In this document: positions 5,044 through 5,453 of the stretch, in pieces
How positions within the stretch are numbered: the stretch's first letter is position 1
Layout of the letters: each line of letters opens with the position of its first letter
DNA from: Candidatus Omnitrophota bacterium
GTDB taxonomy: Bacteria > Omnitrophota > Gorgyraeia > JAFGHF01
Reading direction: 5' to 3'
Assembly: GCA_018899075.1 (NCBI GenBank)
Contig: JAHIIS010000140.1
Coordinates: 1 to 5,453, forward strand
Length of the DNA stretch: 5,453 nucleotides
Made by a program: the position numbers and the translations under genes
The notes under the pieces: model-generated
The model's database searches: none
The model's input: only the letters and a program-made list of their open reading frames with translations
What the model was told of the DNA's origin: nothing

Positions 5044-5453
5044 CTAAAAAGACAGCCTTTCCTTAATCCGCAATTTATCCTTATCTTTTAAAGGGCCGAT
5101 CAAAGCCAGATTTAAACTGTGATTTTGTAAAATTTTATTCGCCATTCGTTTTAAATCTCCGGGCCCTATTTCCTTCACGCGCCGGATAACTTCTTCGGGA
5201 TATAAGAATTTATTTAGAGAGGCGAAATTTTCTCCCAGCCAAAACATATGCTCGGACGTATCTTCAAGGGCTAACATTAACTGGCCGATATAATATTCCT
5301 TAGCCCGCATCAGCTCTTCTTTCTCGACTGGTGTCTTTTTAATCTTCCCGAGCACTTGCAAAATAACCTCCAGCGCCTCCGCTACCCGGCGGTTATCAAT
5401 TCCGGCGTGCACAATAAATGCCCCCGTATCCTGAAGAAACTTCAAAGATGTGC
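5044..5453 (-). CDS. M16-family peptidase, C-terminal fragment (gene enters from right edge)
   Basis: The frame is open to the window edge. The TTG at 5443-5445 is internal, because codons for T-S-L-K continue upstream of it, so this is the last 135 or so residues of a longer gene. They match the C-terminal, non-catalytic domain of M16B peptidases (MlpA, PepR and mitochondrial processing peptidase-like). The pattern begins 'DTGAFIVHAGIDN', continues with helices containing 'EELMRAKEYYIGQLMLALEDTSEHMFWLGENF' in layout, and ends at 'LNLALIGPLKD'. The catalytic HxxEH would lie about 250 residues further upstream, outside the window, so activity cannot be judged. Its TAG stop is 1 nt from the start of the site-2 protease gene, and the two proteases are probably co-translated. 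Confidence 0.85.
   Translation of the reverse strand, partial: TSLKFLQDTGAFIVHAGIDNRRVAEALEVILQVLGKIKKTPVEKEELMRAKEYYIGQLMLALEDTSEHMFWLGENFASLNKFLYPEEVIRRVKEIGPGDLKRMANKILQNHSLNLALIGPLKDKDKLRIKERLSF

Overview
The window looks like chromosomal sequence from an uncultivated-type bacterium, plausibly an Omnitrophota/PVC-like or deltaproteobacterium-like lineage. That placement is weak: it rests on the mix of genes, the TTG/GTG starts and the style of the dispersed repeats, not on a marker gene. All supported genes lie on the minus strand, so the window reads right to left.

Right part (5453 down to 1026): one tightly packed operon of five genes. In transcription order these are the 3' end of an M16-family peptidase, a CBS-domain site-2 (M50) membrane protease, ribulose-phosphate 3-epimerase (rpe), a phosphoglucomutase/phosphomannomutase-family enzyme, and an unrecognised secreted, membrane-anchored coiled-coil protein. 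Junctions are 1 nt apart, 12 nt apart, overlapping by 16 bp, and 20 nt apart, which points to one transcript with translational coupling. A near-perfect A-tract/GC-stem/T-tract palindrome touching the last stop codon closes it. The operon pairs envelope proteolysis with sugar-phosphate interconversion. The pairing may be only positional, since the enzymes share no obvious pathway with the proteases.

Left part (1025 down to 1): a small accessory segment. It has a promoter-like site, a DUF4258-DUF2283 gene pair that resembles a type II toxin-antitoxin module, a second copy of the terminator-like palindrome, a 57-residue orphan protein, and a GC-rich patch of inverted repeats at the window edge.

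The most unusual thing in the window is how repeats interact with genes. One member of a dispersed palindromic family (GTCATTGCGAG...CTCGCAATGAC) lies wholly inside the 3' end of the phosphohexomutase gene and supplies its last 23 codons and its stop. Another, diverged member lies at 55-113. A 7-bp tandem repeat is translated in frame near the N-terminus of the same enzyme. I saw no CRISPR array, tRNA, rRNA, transposase or recognisable riboswitch, and no strong case for an entirely new system.
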